From positions 47,058,303-47,122,302 of the forward strand of contig CM044856.1 of the NCBI GenBank assembly GCA_024500155.1: a DNA stretch of 64,000 nucleotides, read 5' to 3'. Under the pieces are notes generated by a model. The model worked only from the letters and a program-made list of their open reading frames with translations. It did no database searches and was not told where the DNA came from. Below, piece by piece: positions 32,005 through 43,777 of this stretch (position 1 is its first letter; each line of letters begins with the position of its first letter). A program made the translations under genes and the position numbers. Origin of the DNA: Chenopodium formosanum. Lineage: Eukaryota; Streptophyta; Magnoliopsida; Caryophyllales; Amaranthaceae.

Positions 32005-35000
32005 GACACATCAGTAATGGCACAACGGTTGTGGATCACTGACTCAAGAGGGGAGCCTCCTTCGGGAGGCAGCAAGCGTCATGAGGCCAGATGTCAAGTA
32101 CAAAAGGCGTCATGAGGCTGAATGTCGAGAGTCAGCCGGCCAAAAAGGCCTGTTAGACTAAGTCATGCATTTTTTATTCTCACAATTGAGGGTTCAAATG
32201 CAATGTCGTTTGATCTAAGTTGGGGGATGATTCATTAGGAGTGAGACGGCTAAATTGGCCAACTCCACTATTTTAAACCAAGTCATTTAATGAGTTGGTC
32301 GCATGCTACGCAGCCGGATGCATACAACTGGCATTCTACTCTATCTATAGATTCCACTAGTTTTGACAACTAATGGAACAAGCTTATTTATCTATTGTAA
32401 AAAAGATAAATAAAAGAGTAAAGGTTTTTTAATTAAACCGATAAAGTGTTGTTAAGCACTATCAAATGCATGCGGCAAAACCTGAGCAATCCTCCTTCAT
32501 TATCCATGAATGATGAGGAAGCCGCAACTTGTATAAATACAAGTGGCAATCTTTTTACACTCAAGTAGCTGCCAAACGGCATTCTCATGTGCCGCATGAG
32601 TACATGCCTACCAAACCACAATTTTATATTCATATTACTTATATTATAATTATAAAAGTCTTACTTTTATAATTATAAAGGTGAGAACAAGTTTAAGCTC
32701 TACTCAAGCGACATGAATAAATGCTTGCTGTAGTAAGCTTATCTCTGAATTAGGAAGCATCCTAATTAAGAAAAAGGAGGTGGCCTAGCAAGGTATAATA
32801 GTTTTTGCAGAAAAACAGTCGGAAGTTGGCTATGAAATAGCATAGGCGGCTATGAGTGTTGTTGTTATCAATGGGGTCAGATGGCACTTGATGGCCGGAT
32901 GATCATGAAGATGGTGAATGTCGCATGTGTGGGTAACTGCAGCAAACGCAAACGGCTCTATAGTCGACTCAAGCGGTATTAACTACCGGCACTTAGACCA
33001 ATCGATCAAGCGACACCACTGAGCTGCTCTGCTGCTATTATATTGAGTTTGCCTTTAGTTATTCTCATGAGTAACAATAATATACATACGGCTGGTATTT
33101 TACACAAGTACTGCAATCGGCCTATGTAATCAACAAGCTGGCATTGAGCTACAAGTGCGTACAGCCGGATCATACAATCGGCCTTCATACTATCTTTGAT
33201 TGATAGTTTTATACTATCAACATCACACCAATTGAATTATTATTTTCATAATATTATACAATTGTTTTTCAAGAGAAAACTCTTGTAATTAGTGGGGTAT
33301 ATGCATGCGGCAAGTGTACTCATGCATTTCCACACTCCCAAATTTTTGACAGCCATCAAGTTTAATTTATTAAACTCTATATTCTACTCTTGCATTGCCT
33401 CAAGAGAATGATATAGGCAGCTTTATAGTCGACTCAGGCGGTATTTATTTAATACCATATCTTGAAGCTCACATGCATAAGTGGAGATAGGCGGCTATAT
33501 GAGCACTTATTTGTGAGAGCAAAAGTCGCTCTTTCATGTACGTGGAACATCACTATCTCAACTGGCAATCATTCAAGAGATTCCTTGGGGTACAACGATC
33601 AGGCGGTATCCATGCCCACCCGTACTCAACCGGCTCCAATGTAAAGTCGGTTGGTTCATGTGCGTGAGCCGGGGTTGCTTGGTACCTATTGTCATCCAAC
33701 AACTCTCTTATAAGCATAAGATACAAGCGGTGAATATGCCGACTCGTATCATAGCAGCCGGTTACCATTATCAATGCCTCAATGATGTCAGCCGGGTTGC
33801 GCTTGATAGTAAGAGCCCGATTGAAAGTAAGTTCAGGCGGCAGCCAAATGCAGGTGGCATGGGGCAATTTTGCTCCAATGTTGTCAGCCGGTGATTTCTC
33901 ACAACGGTGGCTGCCGGTCAGAGCCATGAACGAATCATCGATAAAACGGCTGCCATAGCTGCATTACGCTTCAATTTATCCCGGCTGTAAGGGCAGCCTT
34001 ACTCACCAACTAAGCTAGCCTGCACGGCTGCTTTGTGCCTCTATTAGGCCCGGCTGTGGGCTGCTTGGTTCATTCTCAACCACAGCCGTAGGGGCTGCCT
34101 CGTTCTTTCATTAAGTCCGAAGGTATCCTTGACTCATTGAGCTTGATGAAGGGCTGCCTTGTTCATTGATACCTCCGGCTGGTCAGATCAGCATCATCAT
34201 TATTAATCATAATATTCATTATTATGATTATGATTGATTTATGCAAAAAACAATCATTATTATGATTATAAAAAAAAAAAAAAAAACTTGAGTTCTTGGC
34301 CTCAAGCTGCTATGACACTAGTCATGCGGCATCAAAGCCCATGCAAGCGCTATCTTATGATTAAGCTAAGGCTCCTCCATGTTGATCGAATACCAAGAAT
34401 TATATTTGAATGAATATATCATCAAAGGGGTCAACCGGAACGAGATGAGTAAGCTAAGTCACCTTGTGGGAATATCCGCGTGCCATACCAGACATACTCA
34501 TCCTAATGTAGGAGCTGAGCTCTTCTACAAACAACAAAAGTAGCTATCTGTGTAATCAGTAAGCAAATTCATTTCCTGGGCTCGGTTATTCAGTATACAA
34601 TCACTCAAACGGCTTGAAATGTCAGGCGGCTGAAGGGGCTTTGTTCATCAATTAAGTTCTTTGCAATGGCTGCTATACTCATCATTGCCAAGCCTATTTA
34701 TTTGCATGAGTTTGTTATGGTACGAGAGGCGGACAATCTTCATTGGAGGGCCGCATGGGGCTGCTTTGTTCATCCTCAAAGCCGGCTGTAAAGTGAGCTA
34801 GCAAGAGCTCGATTGTAAGCTTGCTCAAGCGGCAGCCTACCTAAGCAAGGGTCAGACGGCATAAAAAGCCGCATGTGTGATCAGAGCAAACCCATTTCTC
34901 GAGCTGAAAGCTTTTTGAGATCTCATACCCGCTTGTCATCATTTGAAGAGCTCATTCTTGTGAATCAAGCAAAGGGAAGCTTTCACCATCAAATTAAATT

Positions 35001-36024
35001 CGGTTGTAGGTGCAGCTCTCTTCGCCAATTTACCCCGGTTGCCAAGGCTTAATTGCTCGTCAAATATTCTTAGCCTTGGGATGTTTTGTTCTTTATTAAA
35101 ACCGACTGCGTGGCTGCTATGTTCATCATTGCTCAAGCCTATTTGGTTACATGAACCTACAATTATATTGGGCGGTCATCAAAATTATCAATAAAATGCT
35201 TTGCATAATTGATAAAGTCAAGCGGTTGCTTTTGACAGCTAGCTTGTTCATTAATTCAGAAAAGCTTAGTCTACTACTATTTCATTAACTAGTGGAACAA
35301 GTTTGTCTATTATTTTATTCATCTTCCTTTTGCAACAGAGAAGTTGGTATGGATGATGGGAAAGCCACATGTACAAGCTAGCATTATTTTTTCATCTTCC
35401 ACCTACAAGCGGCATTCTCAATAATTTACGAGATCCGCCTGTATATGTGTTGAAGCTGTGCCGCATGTATAAGTAACTATCAAAGCGGCATACGGCACTT
35501 GATCATTGTTCATCAATGAAGCCCGGATGAGGGGCTGCTGCCTGCCTTGATTAAGTCCAGTTGTGTGGCTCTTTCTTGCCTCGATTAAGCCGGCTGCCAT
35601 GGCTGTATTGTTCAAGCGGCATGAAATGACAAATGCCGCATGGTACTACAATAAGGAGCCTGCGATATCTCCGGCTCCGATTCGTAAGCTTTCAAAGCAA
35701 TTCAAAGCCACACCAAGCGTTTGAACATTGGAGGTAATAATATTAACACATTAAGATAGTAATGATAGCCTTCATTATTATTGTTATTATTATAATTGTT
35801 ATTATTGATTCATTGATTGAATTTCAATATAATCTGACGGATCGTCCAAACTCCAATAATAAACTAAGTTTGAAACTTAGCAGCTAAACAAATGTCCAAG
35901 TGACGTGAGGCCAATGGCCGGATGATAAACTAAGTTTAAAACTTAGCAGCTAAACTAACGTCCAAGTGACGTGAGGCCAATGGCCGGATATTATTATTAG
36001 AGGCCGACGGCCACAGTCTGCTCC

Positions 36025-36505
36025 AACATGAGTATGACCGTCTGCTCCAACATGAGTCAGATAACCGGCGACGTCCATTCGGGCGAATTCGTCGAGGAGA
36101 AGCATCTCCCATTTGGGTGGCACATTGCTCTACTAAAACATCAAGCGGCCCTACCGAATGCTAAGGCAGCACTCGCAGTTGTTTGATTTAATCTAAAGTG
36201 AAATCTAAAAAGCATAGAGTTTTCCAATTGTTCCAGTACAAATGGAAAACGACTACTGTTTCATGATTAGAGGCTATCGAGGCCAATGGCCGGATAATAA
36301 ACTAAGCTAAAAACTTAGTGGCTATACAAACCGTCTTAAAAAGACATGAGGCTAATGGCCGGATGGTTATCTGTTTTCTATAAATTTGTCTACTCCAACA
36401 TGAGTAAGGCCGTCTGCTCCAACATGAGTCAGATAACCGGCGACGTCCATTCGGGCGAATTCGTCGAGGAGAAGCATCTCCCATTTGGGTGGCACATTGC
36501 TCTAC
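36025..36505 (+). repeat. Duplicated cassette in element F
   Basis: A segment of about 110 bases from CCGTCTGCTCCAACATGAGT through GTCCATTCGGGCGAATTCGT to TGGCACATTGCTCTAC occurs at about 36040-36133 and again at about 36411-36505. Each copy follows a version of AATAAACTAAG...ACTTAG...AATGGCCGGATG, which also appears at about 35870-35980. Confidence 0.85.
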
Positions 36506-36820
36506 GAACACATACAGACGGCAAAGATTGAACGACCTAATTGGTCAACTCATAGTCGCCTGACCTGGGTAATCTAAAGAACGACTAAGTTTTCGGGAAC
36601 CGAATGTTTAAAAGACATCAGTAGGTGACCGGCCGAAGTTCTTACCTAGATTACCTTCAGAAATTATACAAGTCCTCCCAATGGGGTAAAAGGACATTGA
36701 AAGTATAATTACAAAACTTTCCAGGCGGCCATTTGCCTCCTGTCTTGTCAGGCGGCCATTCGCCACCTGCCTTATGAGATATCAAACGTCTTGAAAATAT
36801 CCTACCATAGTGGAGCATAA

Positions 36821-36980
36821 AGAAATGAAAGTCGTCATCTGTCTAGTTCAAGCGGCAATCATTATTATGATTGATTAACTTAGAAAATGTCATACCATAT
36901 AGAAATGAAAGTCGTCATCTGTCTAGTTCAAGCGGCAATCATTATTATGATTGATTAACTTAGAAAATGTCATACCATAT
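36821..36980 (+). repeat. Tandem duplication, 2 x 80 bp
   Basis: The unit starting AGAAATGAAAGTCGTCATCT at 36821 repeats exactly at 36901, including GATTGATTAACTTAGAAAAT and CATACCATAT. Apparent identity suggests a recent duplication. Confidence 0.95.
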
Positions 36981-37111
36981 AAGGTATCAAATTTTCCAAG
37001 TTAATCAAATCTCTCTTTTATTGACCTAGACACATGCCGACCAAAGAGCTTTTGAACAAGCGGCAAAGCCTTGATTTCGAAAGGAGCAATTCCTCTTGAA
37101 AGAGAAATTAC

Positions 37112-37128
37112 CCCTTCCGAGGGGCTAA
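37112..37128 (+). promoter_or_regulatory. Polypurine tract of element F
   Basis: CCTTCCGAGGGGCTAA directly before the 3' LTR. Element D has CCGTGAGGGGCAAA in the same position on its own strand. Confidence 0.7.
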
Positions 37129-37586
37129 TGTTTGGGGTAAAATTACCCTCTATATGTGGACCAATGCCACCGCGACACGTGTCCGCAAGCTCAGCTCTCT
37201 ATGAGCCAATTAGAGCATGACACGTGTCACTCAACGATAGAAGAGTGATAATGGGCTCTAAGCCCATAAACCTAGAGCCTTTTAGGTTAAATGACCTAAA
37301 AGGCACATATCCCAATGCTCTATAAATATTGATCTTCACATCAGTTCAAGAAGAGTTAATTCATTCTCCAAGGGCCATGCCCCCCACAATCACTCTCCCT
37401 TCTCTATTTTCTCTCTCTAAAAATACATTATATCGATCACTAACTTGATCGTCGGAGGCGGACCTCCGGCCCCCCGGGGTCCGTTGTTTTGCAGGTGATC
37501 AGGCCGTTCGAGTGTTGCATTGCGGATCTGTCTCCCGAGGGACGTACATACCCTCCATTTGGGTACGTACAAAAAACCCCGAAACA
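37129..37586 (+). repeat. 3' LTR of element F
   Basis: 458 bp, one visible difference from the 5' LTR. TATAAAT at 37321-37327. It ends CCCCGAAACA and is followed by the TSD GACAT. Confidence 0.95.
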
Positions 37587-37591
37587 GACAT

Positions 37592-38437
37592 ATTGGGACC
37601 CTTCACTATTGGGTCAGCAGGCAGGAAGTACCTCATAGTAGCAGTAGATTATTTTACTAAGTGGATACAAGCCGAGCCCACTATGTATATAAAGGCAACC
37701 TAGGTGAGGACAATCATATGGTAAAACATCATCACAGGGTTTGGGGTGCCGTAGTGCATAGTCTTTGACCACGGATGCCAATTCGACTGTGACACCATCA
37801 AGGATTACTTGGAGGACATGGGTACTAAGTATGCAAGTGCTTCATTCTGTCACTCGTAGTGTAATGGTCAAGCCAAAACGACAAACAAGCTGATCTTAAC
37901 AGCTCTGCAAAGAAAGCTAGGGGAGCATAAAGGCTTATGGACTAACCTAGTCCTAGAGGTGTTATGGGCAAATGGAACCATTGAAAAAGAATCTACCAGA
38001 ATAAGCCCTTTCACTCTAGCTTATGGAGCTAACACAGGTGTTCCAGTTCAAGTGAAAATTCCCAACATGAGGATACAACACTATGAGCCACATGAAAATG
38101 AAAAGCGCATGCTGTAGAAGCTAGACTTCCTGCCTCAAGTAAGGCTAAAAGCAGCTCTCAAGCTGGCAGCATAGAAGAGTAGGATTTCCAAAGCTTTCAA
38201 CAAAAAGTTAACCATCATGAGCTCCTACTAGGAGGTTCTCAGAAGGACAGCAACAGTGGGAAGAGGAAACCAGCATGGAAAGCTGTCAGCTAATTGGGAA
38301 GGCCCCTTCATCATTGATGAGCAGGTAGGACCTGATGCATTCCTTCTCATGAATCAAGAGGGTTAGGTCTTAAGGAATAGTTTCAATGCTTATGTGCTAA
38401 AGAAATATTTTGTTTAAAGAGGAAAAAAGTTAAGTAG
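37592..38437 (+). pseudogene. Element A integrase, core and C-terminus
   Basis: It resumes the integrase frame after element F. KYLIVAVDYFTKWIQAEP lies just after the first catalytic Asp, which sits left of F (EMDI). The second Asp is in IVFDHGCQFD (37758-37790), and the third position is AKTTNKL, where Glu is usual, so the active site is lost. The C-terminal part keeps WANGTIEKESTRISPFTLAYG and NWEGPFIIDEQVGPDAFLL. Stops occur at 37700, 37715, 37752, 37857, 38115, 38172, 38228 and 38364. The end is a TAG at 38435-38437. Element A pol is thus split into three pieces over 32 kb. Confidence 0.85.
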
Positions 38438-39738
38438 AATTGAGGATAATTGTTTCAATTTTGCAAGAACCCTGTTTTAGTTCATGTTATATCAATTAAG
38501 GTATTCAAGCCATTTTAATTCAATGAAACTCAAGTCTCTACGTGAGGAGTATATTGCATAAAATTGTTTAAGTATATTATGCTTTAGCATCATACACTAT
38601 CATGCAGTAATGAAAAAAAAAACATGTAAGTGATGAAGACAAAAAGCATCATAGCATGCTGTAGCAAAATAACGTTACACGATAAAGGGCATCCCTCCCT
38701 AAAATTTCACCTTCCCTTCTCAAAGTAAAACAGGCCACCACCTCGGGGACGCCTAAGGGGGAGGCCAGGCACGTTCAACGTGAGCAGGGAAGGTATGTAA
38801 AAAAAAAAAAGGAGAAAGAAGAAGGATGAGCTGTGCGGGCAACACTAAGGTCCTCATACTCCCACCCATCTCACCTCTTTGAAGGGGAGAGGAAGAGATA
38901 GGCAAATGATAAGCCCTTGCAAAGAGAAGCAAGGGGCACAAAGCAATAAGTCGCAGCACAAACAATCTGAACGATATAGACAAGTCACAGCGAAATAAGT
39001 TGAATGACATAAAATGAATAGCCAAAAGCTAGTTGACAGGAATAAGTCTCAGCGTAGCAGATCTAATGATGACAAACAGTCAACAATTGAATTAACTAAT
39101 CAATATGCATGCAAATCTCAAGAAAAATTAAGTAGAGTACGTAAAGCACAAGCATACAGCGCAAATAGGGCAGAAAGAGCAAAGCTCATCAAAGTTCCTG
39201 CTGAACATAGTAGAGGACTAGAAAACAATAAAGCCCTTAGCAGATAAATCAAGAAAATAGGGAGGCCCAACATACGAGGCTTCACCGAGCGCAACAAAGG
39301 GGCTGCTGTGTTAATGTCTAGGTACTACTACACTTCCGCACAACATCAGGTTCGAACATGCACGCAGACTACAAAACAACCAATAGACGAGACAGTAGAT
39401 TGACCATCATATACATACGACACAAAGCTGAACTCCTGCCCACCAAGGCAGAGTAAACATTCACTAGAGTAAAGTCTTAATATCTATAAATCTGAACCCT
39501 TGCCCACCAAGGCAGAGTAAACATTCAGGAAAGTAAAGTTAACAAAACATAAATTCAAGTCAAGCTACACAGGCCCAACAGTGAAACTATAAAGTTTTAT
39601 GAGAAGACACAAGAAAAACATAATCTTTTGCGGCTATACACCCCAAAGATAGAACAAAAAACTATCTAGTTACCATAGATCGGGCGAGGGAAACTCAGAG
39701 GAACCACTGGAGTAGGAAAGTGACAGCCGCCAAAACCT
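38438..39738. other. Post-pol noncoding region of element A
   Basis: No gene. It separates pol from the 3' end of the antisense extra gene. About 39480-39738 is shared with 225-455 in opposite orientation, and it contains a 64-bp tandem duplication at 39428-39545. Confidence 0.55.
39428..39545. repeat. Tandem duplication, period 64 bp
   Basis: CTGAACTCCTGCCCACCAAG at 39428 recurs as CTGAACCCTTGCCCACCAAG at 39492, both followed by GCAGAGTAAACATTCA. Confidence 0.85.
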
Positions 39739-42165
39739 TTATTGTCCACCAGCCAAGGACTCCACCCCAATAGCTACAACAATGTCAGGGCAGAGAGTAA
39801 CTTCCAAGTTCATCATAGCATGGTCAGGAACCTTGCATGTGACAGCACGAGGATTGGTAGACAGCTCGAACAGGCCAGCATCCCCAGCAACCTCAACTTT
39901 AGCCCAGAAAGTGTTAAAATAAGCCTGTTGTTCCTCACCCTTACCATACAAACTGTTAACACAACGGGCCGTAGCCTGCCAGCCACCATCATGGCGATCT
40001 TCCATGAGCTTAGTAAAGGCGGGTGAATGTGCAAAGGCCCTAAGTGCCTTCTTCCTAGCAGTTTCCATCTCATCTATGTGCCCAGCCCGCAGATCAGCAA
40101 TCCCCGCCTCCAACGTCTGCACCCTTTCCTGAGAAGTTTGATGTTGTTCCTCGCAACACATCAGCTTGGTCTTGATGAGCTGAAATTCTCCCAACTGAAG
40201 TTGCAGGGCGTCCGCCCTCTCTCTCTTAGGGTAGTCACCTTGAATCTCAAACTTCTTCTAAGAAAGAATAAGACCTTGATTCTAGTACTCCTTCTCCACT
40301 ATAAGCCAGGCATTGGATAAGTCCCCAACAGACCAGAAAAGCTAAAGAACGACAGAGAAAAGAAAGAGTAAACAAGAAAAAAAAAATCAATAAAGGAATA
40401 AAATAAGATAAGGCATTAAGAAAAGAATAAGCAAAAGAAGAGAAAGAAACCAAAATCAAGAGAAGAAAAGGCTAAAAGCAAGAACTAACCTTCTGTAAGT
40501 CATGTCAAGTCGTAGCCGCAGGAAAACTAACTGAGCTGCGTACAGAATCAACAGCGAGACGAACTCCTTGAGTAACACGATACCCCATGCATGGTACCAC
40601 CTTTTTAGGGATCGTCCACGAACAAGGACTCATCAACCCTCACATTCATCTCAAGGTGAAAATGAGCATTCTCAGCTCAAGCAGGGCACAACATCTATGG
40701 GGACCTCAGAAAATTTAATGGGCCCAGTAGGGCTGAAGGTACCCCCAGCAGAGATGGAGGTTGCAGACAGTGGGTTCTCAAAGGCATCGCTTAAGAATTT
40801 GTGAACGCAACGATTAATTTCATTAGAATTCCTAGTATCAACTCCCCTGTCAGCATTCCCACCAGGGAGCCCAATGTTAGCAGAGTGAGAAGCAAAAGGT
40901 TCAAGGCCAGAGAAGGTGCGAGCCATTTTCTCAACGGGCTCATCCTAAGCGAGAGAAGAAGTCACAGGATCATCCTCCTAATCTATAACAAAATGATCAT
41001 GCTTGTGAGTACTCCCCAGCTAAGAGTGCCAACCCCAAGTAACACTTCGGAGCCGCCCCCGCAACCTGAAAAGACGTGGCGGAAACTTGGGAAGCTCCAA
41101 GATAGTCTCATCGGGAAGCAGGAAATCAGGAGCCTCAGTAGAAGGAGCTATAGTATCCTTCACAGCGGTAATAGTATCGGCATCAGTAGAAAAGAGCAGA
41201 ACATGCTCAGCAGAAGAAGTGGGCTTTACACCCGCAGCAGTAGTAGCCGCAACCTCATTAGAGGGAAGCTTGAGAACGCTATCCGCGAAATCAACAGCGG
41301 TATTCTTCGGATCATCAGAAGCTTGATCTAGTGGTCTTTGGGAAATAGAGGTCTGAGGTGCCACCCGGCTGAAAGCCATAGCAGGCTGCTTCTCAAGAGA
41401 AGCACAATGCTCCACTAACGCCACAGACTCTACAGCCGCCCTTCGGGGGGCAAGAAGAGTTTCACGCCTGCTCCAAATAGTAGAAGAGGAGGGCTCAGCT
41501 TCAGCACGATTGGGTCTCGCAAGACAAACAGCTGTCATAGTGCCGAACACGGCCCGAAGTTCACCTGGAGCTAGACGCACCTCATTTTGCAAGGAACCAG
41601 CATACACCTCTAGAGTATCAAAAAGCTCCAGGGGATTGTCAGGAGTAGAAGTCAAAGGGTCATTCCAATTATCAGCTAACCCAAGAATGCATCTGTCCAG
41701 TTTTTCATAACTTGAAAATGGGAGACAAAGATTCAAAACAACATAAGGGCCAAGGCAAAAAGGAAAAAGAAGAAGGAAGAGAAAGAAAAGCAACGCTTAC
41801 CAGCCTGATGTGTATGGCATAAACGCATGGCAGAGAGCTGCTTATTGCCCACAATGTACAAGGAGTTAGGCAACCATATCTTGGGTTACCTCAAATCGCC
41901 TGACCTAGCTCCCTACAAAGCATCAAAAGCTTTTGACTCACGAACAGGCTCGCAAGGGGAAACAACAACCCTAGCCATATTCGTGCGAATTTCCCGAAAT
42001 TTGCGCGACACAGGAAAAGTAGAAGGCACCCTCACCTAGAAGAACTTGCCAATTTAATCCCGAAAGCAACCAAGCTTCGGGTAGGACAAAACTCTGCTCT
42101 CTTTGGGAGATACAAAATACCACCCAGGCTCCGAGCCAGAAGCAGACCTTTTCAGGCTGACTAGA
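39739..42165 (-). pseudogene. Antisense extra gene of element A, 3' part (coiled coil)
   Basis: Reading from 42165 to 39739 on the minus strand. A domain piece carries LSYPKLGCFRD then RVPSTF-like sequence (42040-42080). Next is an exon SYEKLDRCILGLADNWNDPL (about 41710-41640), a serine/alanine-rich stretch (ASLEKQPAMAFSRVAPQTS), then QTLEAGIADLRAGHIDEMET with flanking heptads, a coiled coil (39990-40194). It ends GVESLAGGQ with TAA 39739-39741. T-rich tracts next to AG (for example near 41790 and 40260) suggest introns. Frame changes and stops break it. The gene starts 16 kb away at 58226 because elements J and D and tandem duplications lie between. The family resembles the gypsy-type putative transposase/coiled-coil proteins (PF04195-like). 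Confidence 0.6.
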
Positions 42166-42919
42166 CACTACTAAAAAACATGGAAAAAAGACCCCCAATT
42201 AAAGACCTGTTATTTGACTAACGGGTCTGTTTAATGTAAGGGATCCAATATTAATTATAACAGGTCTGTTATGTGTATTGAAAAAAAAAAAAACAAAAGA
42301 TAACAGACCCCTTATCTACTTTGAAGGGTCTCTTACCATTATTCCTCTAAGAGTAGTACAACCCTTTTTATTTGGTATTGTAATTTTATTCTTTATTATA
42401 CCTCATTATTTCCCTTCATTCAAACCCATTCACATATCCACTCCTCAAAACCTCCGCCCAAGCCCAAATTAAAACCCTCATAATCTCTTGATGAATTTGC
42501 CGTTAATTCCTTCTCCCTTCTCCATTGAATCGAAAAAACGATTTTACACCTAGGATGGTGAATTGCGACTATTTCTCTACTATGCTTGCTCTTTATCCTC
42601 CCATTTTTCTAAAGTTCAATAAATCACCAAGTTAAAGGGAGATGTGGAAAAAGAACAACATAAACCAATAGTTGATTCTGCATAAAAAATCATTAATTGC
42701 TTTTATTTTTTTCAAATACCGAAGGTCTAATTCAATTTTTAAATTCCAAAAAGAAGCTCAACCTCTTATGCTAATAAATCTGGAAATTATGAAGAATTGT
42801 TGTCTAATAAATGACCTAACTCCCGATCAAAATTGAGGTAATCGATCTATAATTGATTTTTTTTATTAATTATTAAATATGTTGTTTTTTTTAGTAGAAT
42901 TCTAAATTACAACTACTTT
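42166..42919. mobile_element. Element J: left end of a CACTA-type transposon
   Basis: It begins CACTACTAAAAAACATGG, a CACTA-type terminus, at the point where the sequence leaves the repeat seen at 55480-55520 and 57155-57200. Subterminal words AACAGGTCTGTTA, ACCTGTTATTTGAC, ACGGGTCTGTTTA and AACAGACCCCTTA recur in both orientations within the first 180 bases. No transposase is visible. Element D inserted at 42920, and J continues at 54084. Confidence 0.55.
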
Positions 42920-43409
42920 TGTTTTGGGTGTTTTTTGTCCCTCGGGAGAGTTACAGCACGAAGATTGATCTGGCTTGAGCTGTACCTGCAAAATAACGGA
43001 GACTCCGGGTGGTTGGAGCTCCGCCTCCGACGGTCAAGTTAGTAACTTGAAATGGAATAAAGAAAACGGAAATTTAGGTTGGTATCTGCTCGGATTCCAA
43101 GCTCAGATGTCTCTATCACAGGAATAGTGTGTAATAATAATTGTAAAAACGTGCCCTCCAAAAGAGGGAAATCTCCCTATTTATAGGGTTCACGGGATTT
43201 GTGCCCCTGATTAGGTCATTGACCCCTAATCATTGGTGAGCTACGCCGCATTGCGGCTTTCTCGGGATTTGGGCCTGAAGGCCGCCTTTTTCCCTTATTT
43301 TCCGGAATGACACGTGTCAAGCAGGGATTGGTCCACGTTGGGCCATTTTGAGGCTGACACGTGTCACCCTCTGGTTGGGCCACGTGGCGGGGTAAAATTA
43401 CCCTAAACA
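42920..43409 (-). repeat. 3' LTR of element D
   Basis: On the plus strand TGTTTTGGGTG...TACCCTAAACA. On the element strand it starts TGTTTAGGGTAATTTTACCC, carries two GACACGTGTC palindromes and a TATAAAT (plus 43179-43185), and shares GTCGGAGGCGGA with element F. Confidence 0.92.
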
Positions 43410-43424
43410 TTTGCCCCTCACGGA
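43410..43424 (-). promoter_or_regulatory. Polypurine tract of element D
   Basis: On the minus strand CCGTGAGGGGCAAA abuts the TG of the 3' LTR. Confidence 0.75.
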
Positions 43425-43777
43425 TGTGACGTGGCACGCCACGTGGTATCTGTGACACATGTTACGCTCCGATTGGTGGTAATTTTACCATTAAAGAGTA
43501 ACCGTTCACCTTCCGAGTAAATTACGAGAATGCCCCCATATTTACCCTCTATATATAGTCGTTTACCCTCATAATTTTGTACGTTTACAAAAATTTTCTG
43601 GAGAAAGAACTTTGAGAAAGCAGAAGTCATCCGTTTGAGTCAGGCGCAAGTAAGAAGCTCATTTTCCATCAACCCAGCCAGACCCGCCTAGTTTCAGATA
43701 TCACATCCAAAGGTACCGTCTCTGCCTCTCTCAACTCTTTTTCTTTTTTCACCGCTTGTACATATTTCATGCAATAA

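Larger units (their letters stand above)
32005..37110 (+). other. Noncoding interior of element F with degenerate tandem repeats
   Basis: AT-rich sequence studded with CGGC/GCGGC words. Between about 33940 and 35620 a decayed unit recurs: (C)CGGCTG(T), GGGCTGC(C/T)T, then GTTCATT, for example near 33978, 34068, 34150, 34750, 35103 and 35518. The longest ORF (33553-33927, minus, 124 codons) has no motif. The right part (35860-36700) resembles, in reverse complement, the region 47200-47540 of element D. I see no RNA gene. Confidence 0.75.
31527..37586 (+). mobile_element. Element F: young non-autonomous LTR retrotransposon (LARD-like)
   Basis: Two 458-bp LTRs (31527-31984, 37129-37586) differ by one base that I can find (A versus G in GGTCC(A/G)TTGTTTTGC). 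The TSD GACAT is exact (31522-31526, 37587-37591) and lies in the integrase of element A, whose frame resumes after it. Primer site TTTGGCGCCGTCTGTGGGGA follows the 5' LTR and a polypurine tract precedes the 3' LTR. The 5.1-kb interior has no gag or pol and only chance ORFs, so it needs proteins from another element. Its LTR, primer site, polypurine tract and 3' segment resemble element D, the likely helper type. Near-identical LTRs show very recent insertion. Confidence 0.92.

Noticed and set aside
33553..33927. 124-codon minus-strand gene in element F
   Set aside because: No motif, lies in the degenerate repeat, and the interior has no other coding features.
40027..41331. Plus-strand genes at 40027-40320 and 40801-41331
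   Set aside because: They are shadows of the antisense extra gene, whose coiled coil and repeat copies support the minus strand.
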